A DNA stretch of 64,000 bases. Source: Acidobacteriaceae bacterium. GTDB taxonomy: Bacteria > Acidobacteriota > Terriglobia > Terriglobales > Acidobacteriaceae. The DNA is taken from the NCBI GenBank assembly GCA_025356095.1, contig JANXUR010000097.1, positions 1-64,000 on the forward strand, written 5' to 3'. The notes under the pieces were generated by a model, which saw only the letters and a list, made by a program, of their open reading frames with translations, made no database searches and was not told the origin of the DNA. Of the stretch, positions 24,731 through 33,664 are shown piece after piece. Each line of letters starts with the position of its first letter. The first letter of the stretch is position 1. A program made the position numbers and the translations under genes.

Positions 24731-24754
24731 AAAGCAAGTGAGCGTTGACGGTTG

Positions 24755-26791
24755 CTACATCATCGCCTGCGGAGGTGCCGGTTCATCGGGACTGCCCGCG
24801 CTGGATAAGGGCAGCTTGATCATGAGGAAGGCCAGTGCCGCCATGATGACCACGCCAAACAGGTAAGAGGGTTGGGCAAAGAACTGCCAGTTGAAGTCGT
24901 GTTTCCACGCAATCAAGCCAGCCCAGGCCAAGCCGAGGATTGCCTCCCCGGCAATGAGTCCCGAGGCGGTAAGGATGCCAGCGTTTTCCACACGAGTTTT
25001 CTGGGCGGAGTTGAGGCCTCGACGGTCGGCAACCCAATCGGCGATGGCGCGGATGACGCCGCCGATAAAGATCGCTCCAGTGGTTTCAAACGGCAGGTAC
25101 ATGCCGACCGAAACCAGCATCGGGCTTTTGATCTGCATCATGATCATGGCAATGCCCATGCAGATGCCCACCACCACCAGCGGCCAAGGCATGTCGTGGT
25201 TAACGATGCCGCTGGCTAGGGTCGCCATCAAGCCAGCTTGCGGGGCGGGGAGGTCCTTACCACCAAAGCCGCCGGAGGAAGCGAAGGCGGTATTGAGCAG
25301 CATGAGCGGGAAGAACATGACGAGACTGGCGACGACGACCGCGATGAGTTCGACCACCTGAATCTTCTGGGGCGTACCGCCGAGGATGTAGCCGACTTTG
25401 AAGTCTTGCAGCAGCTCGCCCGCTACGGCAGAGGAGACGCAGACGACGGCGGCGACGCCGAGAACGGCGGCGACCCCGGAAATGCCGGAAACACCCAAGC
25501 CGACCATGAGCAACGCGGCAATGATGAGGGTCGAAAGCGTGAGTCCAGAGATGGGGTTATTCGACGATCCGATCAAACCGACGAGGCTGCCCGATACGGT
25601 GGCGAAGAAGAAGCCCACAATAATCATCACCACAGCTGCAAGAATCGCTGGCGCTACCAGCCCAGACAAGTAGCTGTAAAGAAAGCACATGAGAACGAAC
25701 ATGACCGCGATGAGGCCGAATACGGTTTTTGAGCTCATGTAGCGTTCCGTCCGCGAGAGCTGCGACTGATCTTCCTGAGTCTGCTTTAGATCTTGAAAAG
25801 CCTTGCCGAGTCCGGCCATCAGGCTTTTGCGCATGTTGAAGAGTGTATTGGCCGCGCCGACGAGCATTCCGCCCACCGCGATAGGACGCACGATGTACTT
25901 CCACACGCCAAAGGCGATGCCGCTCCAATCATTGGGCGAATCGGCGGGAAGGTACTGGTGCAACTGCGGTCCAAGAAAGAACATAAGCAGCGGCACCATC
26001 AATCCCCATGCCAGCACGCCACCTGAAAACTGCAACGCCGCGAGTCGGATGCCGATGATGTAGCCGACGCCAAGGTATGCGGGACTGACGCTGGGTGCGG
26101 CTACGACGCTGGAGCCACCGGCAGCAATGATCTTGGTGCTACCCGTGGAGCCGAGCCTTACCTGACTGCTGCCGAGGGAGCCGACGCCGAAGGTAAAGGG
26201 CTGATCGGCGGCGAAGAGTCCGAACCTGCCGAGCAAATAGACTACGCCGCCGACGCCAATGTTCCAGAACAAGAATTTAGCGGCTTCCGCACCGCGCTGT
26301 CCGGCCTTGTGAATCTCTGACGCTGCCACCGATTCCGGAAAGGGCAGCTCAGGGTCTTCCACCATGCCGCGCCGTACCAGAGAGACAAACAGCACGCCCA
26401 GCACACTGCCCACAATCATCAGCGCAGTGGACTTCCAGTAGGCGTCCGCAAAGCCAAACGACTGCCATGCGCCAGCCATGACGAAGGCGGGGAGGGTGAA
26501 GACGGCACCGGCAGCGACCGATTCGCCGATGGAGCCTGCGGTCCGGGCGATATTTTCTTCCAGCAGCGTGCCCTTCCAGCGGCGCATAACCGCCATGGAA
26601 ATAACGGCGGCCGGATAGGTGGCCGCGATGGTGATGCCAGCGCGCAAGCCGAGGTAGGCGTTGGCAGCGCCGAGGACGACGCAAAGGACCAAGCCTAAAA
26701 GCACGGCACGCAGCGTGAACTCCTTCATCTGCATGCTGGGCGGGACGAATGGTGCGTGGGGCTTACGCTCAGTACCGGGTGATGCACTCAT
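24755..26791 (-). CDS. OPT family oligopeptide transporter
   Basis: This encodes 678 residues with about 14-16 hydrophobic segments. The N-terminal FTLRAVLLGLVLCVVLGAANAYLGLRAGITIAATYPAAVISMAVMR block and the ENIARTAGSIGESVAAGAVFTLPAF block are typical of prokaryotic OPT transporters, which import peptides or metal-peptide complexes. ATG 26791 has an AAGGAG site about 10 nt upstream; the extra upstream frame is Arg-rich. It is a single-gene transcript with its own terminator. The substrate cannot be deduced. Confidence 0.93.
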   Translation of the reverse strand: MSASPGTERKPHAPFVPPSMQMKEFTLRAVLLGLVLCVVLGAANAYLGLRAGITIAATYPAAVISMAVMRRWKGTLLEENIARTAGSIGESVAAGAVFTLPAFVMAGAWQSFGFADAYWKSTALMIVGSVLGVLFVSLVRRGMVEDPELPFPESVAASEIHKAGQRGAEAAKFLFWNIGVGGVVYLLGRFGLFAADQPFTFGVGSLGSSQVRLGSTGSTKIIAAGGSSVVAAPSVSPAYLGVGYIIGIRLAALQFSGGVLAWGLMVPLLMFFLGPQLHQYLPADSPNDWSGIAFGVWKYIVRPIAVGGMLVGAANTLFNMRKSLMAGLGKAFQDLKQTQEDQSQLSRTERYMSSKTVFGLIAVMFVLMCFLYSYLSGLVAPAILAAVVMIIVGFFFATVSGSLVGLIGSSNNPISGLTLSTLIIAALLMVGLGVSGISGVAAVLGVAAVVCVSSAVAGELLQDFKVGYILGGTPQKIQVVELIAVVVASLVMFFPLMLLNTAFASSGGFGGKDLPAPQAGLMATLASGIVNHDMPWPLVVVGICMGIAMIMMQIKSPMLVSVGMYLPFETTGAIFIGGVIRAIADWVADRRGLNSAQKTRVENAGILTASGLIAGEAILGLAWAGLIAWKHDFNWQFFAQPSYLFGVVIMAALAFLMIKLPLSSAGSPDEPAPPQAMM

Positions 26792-26980
26792 AGATGGATG
26801 ACTCCTTGGCAATGCCACTCTTAGGCTACGCTGCTGCCAAGCGTAGGCACGGCACAATCAAAGTTTGCAGAAAACAGCGAAAGTTAACACGCCGGGGATA
26901 GCAATTACAAGCGCACCCCGGCGCATTGTCCCTCGCAATGTCTTCGCAATGCCCTTGCAAACCCGGTTTCTTGCTCCCCA

Positions 26981-26986
26981 TATAAT
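26981..26986 (+). promoter_or_regulatory. Candidate -10 box upstream of the FkbM gene
   Basis: A perfect TATAAT lies 31 bp before the start codon at 27018. A TTGCAA (26955-26960) is 20 bp upstream, wider than ideal, so the -35 match is weak. The box supports the internal ATG at 27018 and argues against the longer frame from 26865. Confidence 0.4.
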
Positions 26987-27017
26987 CAGCTGGAGGCGCT
27001 TCCGGGCCCATTCCACT

Positions 27018-27881
27018 ATGTCGAATCTCTCCTACGTACTGCGAACCATTTGGCAAGAACCTTCCAACCGCGGCCAGCGGCTCAGCCGCGTGGCTGGCTT
27101 TGCCGGGTGGCAGGCATGGAAGCGGCTGGTGGGCCGCCCGCGCACGGTTTGTTTAGGCAACGGCCTCCGCATGCGCGCCTATCCAGATTGCGGCGTTGCG
27201 CCAGCGGCGATTTACTATGCCCTGCCCAATAGCGAGCACATCGCCTTTCTCCGACAACACCTCAACGGCGGAACCCTGCTCGATGTCGGTGCCAACATCG
27301 GTCTGATGACGTTGCTGCTGGCGCGGCAGGTGCAACACGCCATCCTGTTTGAGCCAAACCCGACGGCCGCTGCCCGTGCCCGCGAAAATCTTGCACTCAA
27401 TCACTTGCCCTTTGAGGTCGAGAGCAAAGCCATCTCTGATTCCAGCGGAACCATTCGGATGGAAGATTCGGGCGGCGGTAGCCCGGTGAACCGCCTGGTC
27501 TCAGGCTTTGAAACCACCAAGCCGACCATCGAGGTGGAGCGCCTGACGCTGGATGCGTACCTCGCCGACTACCTTGCCCGGCGTGGTCCTTTGCCCGCGC
27601 CCCTCAGCGCCATCAAGATTGACGTGGAAGGCCACGAGAACTCTGTGATCGCCGGTATGGCCCAAACCCTCCGCGAGCTCCGCCCGCTGGTGATGTTTGA
27701 GTATCTGCAACGGACTAACATCGTCGAAACTCTGCGCCTGTTCGCCGAAGCAGAGTATGCAGTCTTCGGACTCACCGCCAACGGCCTTCGCCAAGCCACA
27801 GCCCAAGTAGCCCCACTGCAAGACCTCTTTGCCTGGCCGCGAGAGCGCGCCCAAGAGTTGCCATTGTCCACCACCGCCTAG
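27018..27881 (+). CDS. FkbM family methyltransferase
   Basis: This encodes 287 residues. GGTLLDVGANIGLMTLLLA (about residues 92-110) is the SAM-binding motif I, HAILFEPNPTAAARARENLALN is motif II, and SAIKIDVEGHENSVIAGM is the FkbM signature. These enzymes O-methylate sugars or polyketides; neighbours give no pathway, although a cell-surface polysaccharide target would be common. The start at 27018 lies after a TATAAT box; the longer frame from 26865 would run through the predicted promoter. Confidence 0.9.
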   Translation: MSNLSYVLRTIWQEPSNRGQRLSRVAGFAGWQAWKRLVGRPRTVCLGNGLRMRAYPDCGVAPAAIYYALPNSEHIAFLRQHLNGGTLLDVGANIGLMTLLLARQVQHAILFEPNPTAAARARENLALNHLPFEVESKAISDSSGTIRMEDSGGGSPVNRLVSGFETTKPTIEVERLTLDAYLADYLARRGPLPAPLSAIKIDVEGHENSVIAGMAQTLRELRPLVMFEYLQRTNIVETLRLFAEAEYAVFGLTANGLRQATAQVAPLQDLFAWPRERAQELPLSTTA

Positions 27882-27889
27882 GCACACGT

Positions 27890-27922
27890 CATTCCTGCTG
27901 CATTCCTGCTGCATTCCGGCTG
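27890..27922 (+). repeat. Three tandem 11-bp units downstream of the FkbM stop
   Basis: cattcctgctg, cattcctgctg and cattccggctg start at 27890, 27901 and 27912, eight bases past the TAG stop at 27879-27881. Confidence 0.85.
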
Positions 27923-27983
27923 TATTGACACTGCAACCCAAAGGCCAGCCGCGACTTTTCCGCAAAGGGAGACACCCATCCCG

Positions 27984-28013
27984 TTGCACACCATCGCGGC
28001 CGGGGGCTATACT
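27984..28013 (+). promoter_or_regulatory. Predicted sigma-70 promoter of comF
   Basis: TTGCAC (27984-27989) and TATACT (28008-28013) are separated by 18 bp. A perfect 8-bp hairpin (CTGCCGCA-GTC-TGCGGCAG, 28031-28049) follows in the short leader before the start at 28082. Confidence 0.55.
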
Positions 28014-28081
28014 CTGGCTAGCAAGCGGCTCTGCCGCAGTCTGCGGCAGGCGGCCTCAGGAGGCGCGTCTTCAGCAGTAGG

Positions 28082-29113
28082 ATGCACATGCTCCATGCCT
28101 CGCGCGCGCGAGGGCCCCGAGAACTCCACTCTGGAGCTTCCTCTGCCACTGCGCTGCCCGCCACCTCGCCGTTATATGCCCTCTTCCATGCGCTTCGCTC
28201 GGCTGCGGCCTCTGTCGCGGCCACGGTGTTTCCTGCTCCCTGCCGCATCTGCGGTGACCCTCTGGAAAACCTCTCTCGCCTGCCGGTTTGTGACGGCTGC
28301 ATTGCCAGCCTCGCGCCCATGGCAATGGCTGCCCAGGGTAATTTTTGTGAAATCTGCGGAGAAGGTCTGGCGTCGCCCTGGTTCCCCGGCGGCAGCATGG
28401 CTGTCCAGCAAGCTGACGCGCTTTTTGCTGACGAACCCTTCCGCCGCTGCGGACTTTGCCAGAAAGCGCAGCCGCCTTACGAACGCGCGGTAGCCTTTGC
28501 CAGCTATCACGGCGCGGTGCGCGACCTCGTCCACCTGCTGAAGTACGAGCACGTACTGTCTTCGGCGCAACTGCTTGCGGAGTTGCTCGCGGAGGCGCTC
28601 CAGCCATTGCTGCCGCTCATGGCGGCGGATACGGTCGTCATCCCGGTGCCGCTGCATGTCGAGCGCCGCCGCGAGCGCGGCTTTAACCAGTCGGAGCAAG
28701 TGCTGCGCGCGCTGCTGGATCAGTTGAAGTTAGCGCCAACCGGTCGCCTCTTCCACGCCGGACTGGACGTGCTAGCTCGTACCCGCGCTACCAAGTCGCA
28801 AACCGGCCTTACCCGTCCGCAACGCAAAGCCAACGTGCGTGGGGCCTTTAAGGCGAAGAACGCCGCGAAAATTGCTGGCCGCGAAGTGCTGCTGCTCGAC
28901 GACGTTTTTACTACCGGAACGACCGTCGCCGAGTGTGCTCGAGTGCTGAAGCGCGCAGGTGCGAAAAAAGTATGGGTCGCCACCGTGGCTCGCGTGTTGA
29001 AAGATGGAGTGTCGCCGCCCCAGCGGGCGCGTTTGGCAGCAACTGTTGTACCTGCGCTTGAATTGCCCGTGGCCTATCGGCCAAAAGATCCCGGGCACTC
29101 AGGTTTGTTCTAA
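28082..29113 (+). CDS. ComF family phosphoribosyltransferase-like protein
   Basis: This encodes up to 343 residues. An N-terminal zinc-ribbon region carries CRICG ... CDGC and CEICG ... CGLC pairs (about residues 54-125). The phosphoribosyltransferase fold follows: YERAVAFASYHGAVRDLVHLLKYE, VIPVPLHVERRRERGFNQSE, and VLLLDDVFTTGTT as the PRPP loop. ComF proteins are required for DNA uptake in naturally competent bacteria (GntX in E. coli is related). The first 30-odd residues are poorly conserved in style, so a downstream start is possible. Confidence 0.9.
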   Translation: MHMLHASRARGPRELHSGASSATALPATSPLYALFHALRSAAASVAATVFPAPCRICGDPLENLSRLPVCDGCIASLAPMAMAAQGNFCEICGEGLASPWFPGGSMAVQQADALFADEPFRRCGLCQKAQPPYERAVAFASYHGAVRDLVHLLKYEHVLSSAQLLAELLAEALQPLLPLMAADTVVIPVPLHVERRRERGFNQSEQVLRALLDQLKLAPTGRLFHAGLDVLARTRATKSQTGLTRPQRKANVRGAFKAKNAAKIAGREVLLLDDVFTTGTTVAECARVLKRAGAKKVWVATVARVLKDGVSPPQRARLAATVVPALELPVAYRPKDPGHSGLF

Positions 29114-29215
29114 CTGGACGTCAACCGTAAGTAGCATCACACGGGCTGTTGTGGCAAACAATTGCCAGACATTGTCGGTCATTACCAGTCAGCAGCCACA
29201 GGTGAGCGGGGGATT

Positions 29216-29929
29216 ATGGCTAGAATGTCGCGCGTTACATCGCACATGACTTCACATGGCATGTTGCACGGAACCATGAACTTTGGGCAGCGCAGCGGAC
29301 TGCACGGTGGTGCCAACTCGTCCAGCAACGCCAGCGTAGGCCTCAATCCCATCCCGCCCTCGTTGCTGGGGGTGATGCCCGATTCCATTCCCGGCATCAT
29401 CATGGGCCGCAAGTATTCGCTGCATGCGCCGGTGCTGGTGCTGAATGCTTCCTATGAGCCGATTAACATTTGTGCCGCTCGCCGCGCTATTGTGCTGGTG
29501 CTCAAGGGTGTGGCTCGCGCGGAAGAGGAGCATGAGCGGGCGATGCATGCGGCAGCGGTCACCATTTCTGTTCCGTCGGTGATTCGTCTGCTGGAGTATC
29601 GCCGGATACCGCACCAGACCCGGGCGCTGTCGCGCAAGAATATCCTGCTGCGCGATCGCAATACCTGCCAGTATTGTTCGGTGGTGTTGCCGGCCGGTGA
29701 CCTCACACTCGACCATGTACTGCCCCGTTCCCGGGGTGGGTCATCGTCATGGGAGAATCTGGTCGCCTGCTGCCATACCTGCAACCGCCGCAAGAGCAAC
29801 AACCTGCCGCATGAAGCAGGGATGAAGCTGATGCGGGAGCCCCGTCCCTTCTCGCTGCATACCAGTCGCCACATCATGCGTATGATGGGCCACAGCGACG
29901 CCAAGTGGCGGAAGTATTTGTTTTATTAG
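29216..29929 (+). CDS. HNH endonuclease family protein
   Basis: This encodes 237 residues from ATG 29216, which follows GGGGGA. After a Ser/Gly/Asn-rich N-terminus, [27 protein letters not shown] and the Cys-rich HNH module ([43 protein letters not shown]) match a widespread group of single-HNH proteins encoded near housekeeping genes. Four cysteines bind a structural zinc and DH...N/H forms the beta-beta-alpha-metal nuclease site. The cellular role of this group is unknown; it is not obviously part of a restriction or mobile system here. Confidence 0.88.
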   Translation: MARMSRVTSHMTSHGMLHGTMNFGQRSGLHGGANSSSNASVGLNPIPPSLLGVMPDSIPGIIMGRKYSLHAPVLVLNASYEPINICAARRAIVLVLKGVARAEEEHERAMHAAAVTISVPSVIRLLEYRRIPHQTRALSRKNILLRDRNTCQYCSVVLPAGDLTLDHVLPRSRGGSSSWENLVACCHTCNRRKSNNLPHEAGMKLMREPRPFSLHTSRHIMRMMGHSDAKWRKYLFY

Positions 29930-29940
29930 GCAGCCGGAAC

Positions 29941-29979
29941 GAACAAGCAAGACGAACAAGCAAGACGAACAAGCAAAAC
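29941..29979 (+). repeat. Three tandem 13-bp units after the HNH gene stop
   Basis: gaacaagcaagac, gaacaagcaagac and gaacaagcaaaac start at 29941, 29954 and 29967, 11 bp beyond the TAG stop. Confidence 0.9.
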
Positions 29980-30049
29980 CACCCTGCGGCACAACTCCGC
30001 AATCCGGTAATTCCGCTCGTCAATGTTTCGCGTGAAGGCAGAAACGGGT

Positions 30050-30160
30050 AGAGCGGGGCTTCGAGCCCCGCGTTCTCGGGCTGCGAGAGACAAAGGCTTT
30101 AGCCGCTGCGGTAACCCCTCCGTCGCCCTCAACAGGGAGCTAAAATCCCCGCTCGACGGA
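30050..30160. repeat. REP-like intergenic element with nested inverted repeats
   Basis: This stretch between the convergent HNH and LolA-like genes holds consecutive hairpins: GCGGGGCT-TCG-AGCCCCGC (30053-30071), TCTCG/CGAGA (30075-30088), GGCTTTAGCC, and TCCGTCG (30119-30125) paired with CGACGGA (30154-30160) around a CCCT/AGGG hairpin. Its make-up resembles the dispersed palindromic repeats common in Terriglobia intergenic regions. Copy number cannot be tested within this window. Confidence 0.5.
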
Positions 30161-30213
30161 TCCTGCATCCTTCCAGAATGGGCATCTCCTGGTCACCGGC
30201 CACTTGCCACTGG

Positions 30214-31161
30214 CTACTGCTTGGGTTTCTCCGCGGGCTTCTCCGCAGGTTTCTCCGCCGGATTTTTCGCCGCGTCCGGCGCATCTTTAGGCTTCTCCAA
30301 CTCTTGCCCGTTGTAGGTAATCCTCACGCTGGAGCCGAATTGCTTGTAGTCACTCCACTTCACAATCTGTCGAATGCGGACACTTTCATTGACAAAGTTG
30401 AGGTCTTCATCGGCCTTGGCGTAGGTGGGGAACCAGTATTTGCCATCAATCTGCTCGCGGTAAGTGGTGAAGTTCGGCGTCAGATTCTCCTGTCCGTGGC
30501 CCTTTTTGCTGACGTGGGTTTCGGGGACCGGCTTGCCGAAGCTTTTGACGATTTGAAAGTCCTGCTGATCGACCCACACCTTGCCTTGAAAGTAGCGTTT
30601 GCCTTTTTCGATGGTCTTGGGGGCGATGTCAAACACGTAAGTATCGAGTTCGTCCTGTTTCTGCTGGCCCTTGTAGAGCACGTCATATTGGGGAAGGTCG
30701 TCTGCGGTAATGACGAAGCGGAAGTCATTTTCAATGTCATCAAAATCTTCGCGAGACATGGTGATGCGCTGCAGGCTGGCCTGAGGCGCGAACACAACGG
30801 TCCGTACCTTCTTGCCTTTGTCGTCGAAGGTGATGTCGAAGACCTGTTGCCATTCGCCATCCACAGTATCGCCTTCCAGAGTTTGCACCTTCACCGATTC
30901 GCGATAGGCGTAATGTGCCCGAGCCTCGGTGAACTCTTTTTCGCGCGTAGTGAAGCGCTTGATGATCTCGTCCGTAGTGATGCCCTTAGGCGGTGTGGGG
31001 TCAAGGTCGCCCTCGCCCTTTTGAGCGGCCGCAATGCCGCACGTCAGCACTAGCAGCGCCAGTGTGAGCGCGACTTTACCAAACGACACCGAGGACCATA
31101 CCGAATCCCGCACCGAATCCCGCACCAAATCCCACGCTGAAGCCGATTGACGCATATACAT
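30214..31161 (-). CDS. Exported LolA/outer membrane lipoprotein-sorting-like protein
   Basis: This encodes about 315 residues with an N-terminal hydrophobic segment (VALTLALLVLTCGIAAAQ) after an unusually long Ser/Asp/Arg n-region that includes a repeat-encoded RDSVRDSVWSSV. The mature part is an all-beta protein: YRESVKVQTLEGDTVDGEWQQVFDI, YVFDIAPKTIEKGKRYFQGKVWVDQQDFQIVKSFGKPVPE and YWFPTYAKADEDL follow the pattern of the LolA/LppX-like half-barrel that holds lipids. The C-terminus ends in three AEKP repeats. It probably acts in the periplasm on a lipidic ligand. The ATG at 31161 has a GGGGA site; 31155 is an alternative. Confidence 0.72.
   Translation of the reverse strand: MYMRQSASAWDLVRDSVRDSVWSSVSFGKVALTLALLVLTCGIAAAQKGEGDLDPTPPKGITTDEIIKRFTTREKEFTEARAHYAYRESVKVQTLEGDTVDGEWQQVFDITFDDKGKKVRTVVFAPQASLQRITMSREDFDDIENDFRFVITADDLPQYDVLYKGQQKQDELDTYVFDIAPKTIEKGKRYFQGKVWVDQQDFQIVKSFGKPVPETHVSKKGHGQENLTPNFTTYREQIDGKYWFPTYAKADEDLNFVNESVRIRQIVKWSDYKQFGSSVRITYNGQELEKPKDAPDAAKNPAEKPAEKPAEKPKQ
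30223..30258 (-). repeat. Three 12-bp repeats encoding AEKP at the C-terminus of the LolA-like protein
   Basis: gggtttctccgc, gggcttctccgc and aggtttctccgc start at 30223, 30235 and 30247, with a weaker fourth copy to 30270. They end 6 bp from the stop codon at 30214-30216. Confidence 0.85.
31099..31134 (-). repeat. Three 12-bp repeats in the signal-peptide n-region of the LolA-like gene
   Basis: taccgaatcccg, caccgaatcccg and caccaaatccca start at 31099, 31111 and 31123 and encode the RDSV-type repeat. This gene therefore carries unrelated 12-bp arrays at both ends. Confidence 0.85.
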
Positions 31162-31434
31162 GATGGACGTTCCCCGCCTGACGTTTTCCGACACTCTGGC
31201 ACAAGCTGCCCCTCTAGTCTAGGGCTACATCGCGTTAGATGCTATTCCAGCCGCCACCGCCTGCCATCATTCCCGGTGCCTCAGTTTCGGGATTTTCCAG
31301 ATAGGGGTGGCTAGTCAGGCAATCCACCCACCCGGTCGCCCGCCGCTGACACGACTGCCTCCCGCCGATTACACTATCCAACGGATTGCTTTCGCCTTAA
31401 ATTTGCGGATGTGTTTTTCTTTGGAGGCTGCTCA

Positions 31435-33630
31435 ATGCGCCGTCTGTTTGCTGTTTTCGTGCTGTTTGCCCTCGTCTTACCTGTCGCTTCACTGAATGCC
31501 CAAACTTCCCCCAAGCGTCCCCTGACCTTTGATGACCTGATGGCGCTGAAGCGTGTGGGCGAGCCCAACGTCTCGCCCGACGGCAAATGGGTGCTCTACC
31601 AGGCGACCGACGTGAACCTGGACGCCAACACCAAAACCACGCACTTGTGGATTGTCCCGCTCGATCCCAAAGGTGGGGGCGAGTCGCGCCAGCTCACCAC
31701 GGGCCCCGGCGAAAGCGGGCCCAAGTTCTCGCCTGACGGCAAGCAGGTGCTGTATCTCTCCTCAAAAGAAGGCGGCCAGCAGATTTGGCTGGCGCCATTC
31801 GATTCTTCCGCCGGCACGCTTGGCGATGCCCACAAATTGACCTCCTTCGCCACCGAGGCCGATGGCGCTATCTGGTCGCCTGACGGCAAGAACATTGTCT
31901 TCGTCTCCAGCATCTATCCCGAGTGCGACAAGGCAACCGACCCCGCCGCCTGTAACGCCAAGAAGCTCGACGAAGTGGAGCACTCCAAGGTGAAGGCGCA
32001 GGTTTGGACGCGCCTTGTCTATCGCCACTGGGATCACTACCTGAACGGCCAGCGCAGCCACATTTTTGTCGTCGCCAGCGATGGTGCCGGCGCGCCGTTA
32101 GACCTGACACCCGGTGACTACGATGCGCCTGTCTTCTCGCTTGGCGGGCAAGACTATGCAGTTTCCCCGGACGGCAAGGAGCTTGCCTACGCCTCTAACC
32201 ACGAGATCGTAGAGATGGCCAGCACCAACAACGACCTGTGGCTGGTGCCCATCACTGGCGGCAAGGCACACAACATTACCCCATTTAATCAGGGGTCAGA
32301 TTCATCCCCGGTCTATTCGCCCGACGGCCACTACATTGCTTACAAGGCGCAGTTCCGCCCCGGCTATGAAAGCGACCGCTTCCGCTTGATTTTGTTCGAC
32401 CGCACCACGGGCAAGCACATCAGCTTAACTGAAACTCCGAAGACTTTCGATCGCTGGATCGGCGGCATCACTTGGTCGCTGGATTCCAAGAAAATGTATT
32501 TTACCGCTGAGAACAAAGGCGAAAACCCAATCTATCAAGTTGCCATTCCTACCGGCGAACTCATGAACGGCGATGGGGGCTACCAGTGGCCGGTAACCTC
32601 GCAGTGGCCGCAGCAGTTGGTTGGCGGGTTCAATGACGCCGTATCGGTCACGCCCGATGGCGCAACGCTGGTCTTCAATCGCATGGCGATTGCCCATCCC
32701 AACGAGATCTATCGCGCTCCGCTGGTTTACTCGCAGTGCCGCATGGCAGAGCTGGAGCCGGGTTCCTACGACCGCGCGGCCTGCCTGATGAGCCGGGGCG
32801 AAGCCATCACCCACGTGAACGATGCCATTTTTGCTGGAATCGAAATGCAGCCGCAAGAATCCTTCTGGTTCACCGGCTCAGAAAATGCCAAGGTGCAAGG
32901 CTTTGTGCTGCGTCCGCCGAATTTTGACGCCAAAAAGAAATATCCGGTCAAGTTCCTGATTCACGGTGGCCCGCAAGGCGCTTGGGGGGACGACTGGAAC
33001 TTCCGCTGGAACCCCCAACTGTTCGCTGCCAACGGATATGTGGTGGTGACCATCAACCCGCGCGGCTCCACCGGTTACGGGCAGAAGTTTATTGACGACA
33101 TCAACGGCGACTGGGGTGGCCGCGCCTACGAAGACCTGATGAAGGGCTTAGACCACGCCGAAGTAAAGTATCCGTTTATTGATAAGACGCGCGAATGTGC
33201 GCTTGGTGCCAGCTACGGTGGCTACATGATCAACTGGATCCTCGGCCACAGCGACCGCTTCCGGTGCCTGGTGTCGCACGACGGCATGTTTAACGCCGAG
33301 TCGGCCTATGGCGCCACCGAAGAGCTCTGGTTCAACGAGTGGGAGTTCAAAGGCCAGCCTTGGACCAACCGCGCGCTCTACCAGAAGTGGTCGCCACACA
33401 ATTACGCGGCGAACTTCAAGACCCCTACGTTAGTCATCCACGGCCAGCGCGACTACCGACTCGATGTGGCAGAGGGCTTTCAGTTGTTTACTACTTTGCA
33501 GCGCAGAGGCGTGGAATCGAAGATGCTTTACTTCCCCGACGAAGGCCACTGGGTGCTCAAGCCGCAAAACTCGCGGCTCTGGTACCAAACTGTGAACGAC
33601 TGGGTAGACCAGCACACCAAGCCACGTTAG
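31435..33630 (+). CDS. S9 family prolyl oligopeptidase-like peptidase, exported
   Basis: This encodes 731 residues with a signal peptide (MRRLFAVFVLFALVLPVASLNAQ); TTGGAGG lies 7 nt upstream of ATG 31435. Residues of about 30-440 form a WD40/TolB-like beta-propeller with repeated SPDGK motifs. The alpha/beta-hydrolase domain carries HGGPQGAWGDDW (oxyanion region), the nucleophile in GASYGGYMINW near residue 591, Asp in HGQRDYRLD near 672 and His in DEGHWV near 704. This is the dipeptidyl aminopeptidase/acylaminoacyl peptidase (S9C) type, likely periplasmic and degrading peptides. Confidence 0.94.
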   Translation: MRRLFAVFVLFALVLPVASLNAQTSPKRPLTFDDLMALKRVGEPNVSPDGKWVLYQATDVNLDANTKTTHLWIVPLDPKGGGESRQLTTGPGESGPKFSPDGKQVLYLSSKEGGQQIWLAPFDSSAGTLGDAHKLTSFATEADGAIWSPDGKNIVFVSSIYPECDKATDPAACNAKKLDEVEHSKVKAQVWTRLVYRHWDHYLNGQRSHIFVVASDGAGAPLDLTPGDYDAPVFSLGGQDYAVSPDGKELAYASNHEIVEMASTNNDLWLVPITGGKAHNITPFNQGSDSSPVYSPDGHYIAYKAQFRPGYESDRFRLILFDRTTGKHISLTETPKTFDRWIGGITWSLDSKKMYFTAENKGENPIYQVAIPTGELMNGDGGYQWPVTSQWPQQLVGGFNDAVSVTPDGATLVFNRMAIAHPNEIYRAPLVYSQCRMAELEPGSYDRAACLMSRGEAITHVNDAIFAGIEMQPQESFWFTGSENAKVQGFVLRPPNFDAKKKYPVKFLIHGGPQGAWGDDWNFRWNPQLFAANGYVVVTINPRGSTGYGQKFIDDINGDWGGRAYEDLMKGLDHAEVKYPFIDKTRECALGASYGGYMINWILGHSDRFRCLVSHDGMFNAESAYGATEELWFNEWEFKGQPWTNRALYQKWSPHNYAANFKTPTLVIHGQRDYRLDVAEGFQLFTTLQRRGVESKMLYFPDEGHWVLKPQNSRLWYQTVNDWVDQHTKPR

Positions 33631-33664
33631 GTTGATTCGTCCCGCGAGCAGTGCAGCGCCTACG

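Noticed and set aside
28082-29929. Competence or mobile nuclease island (comF plus HNH)
   Set aside because: Both genes are common chromosomal genes with separate leaders. No other competence, transposase or integrase genes are present.
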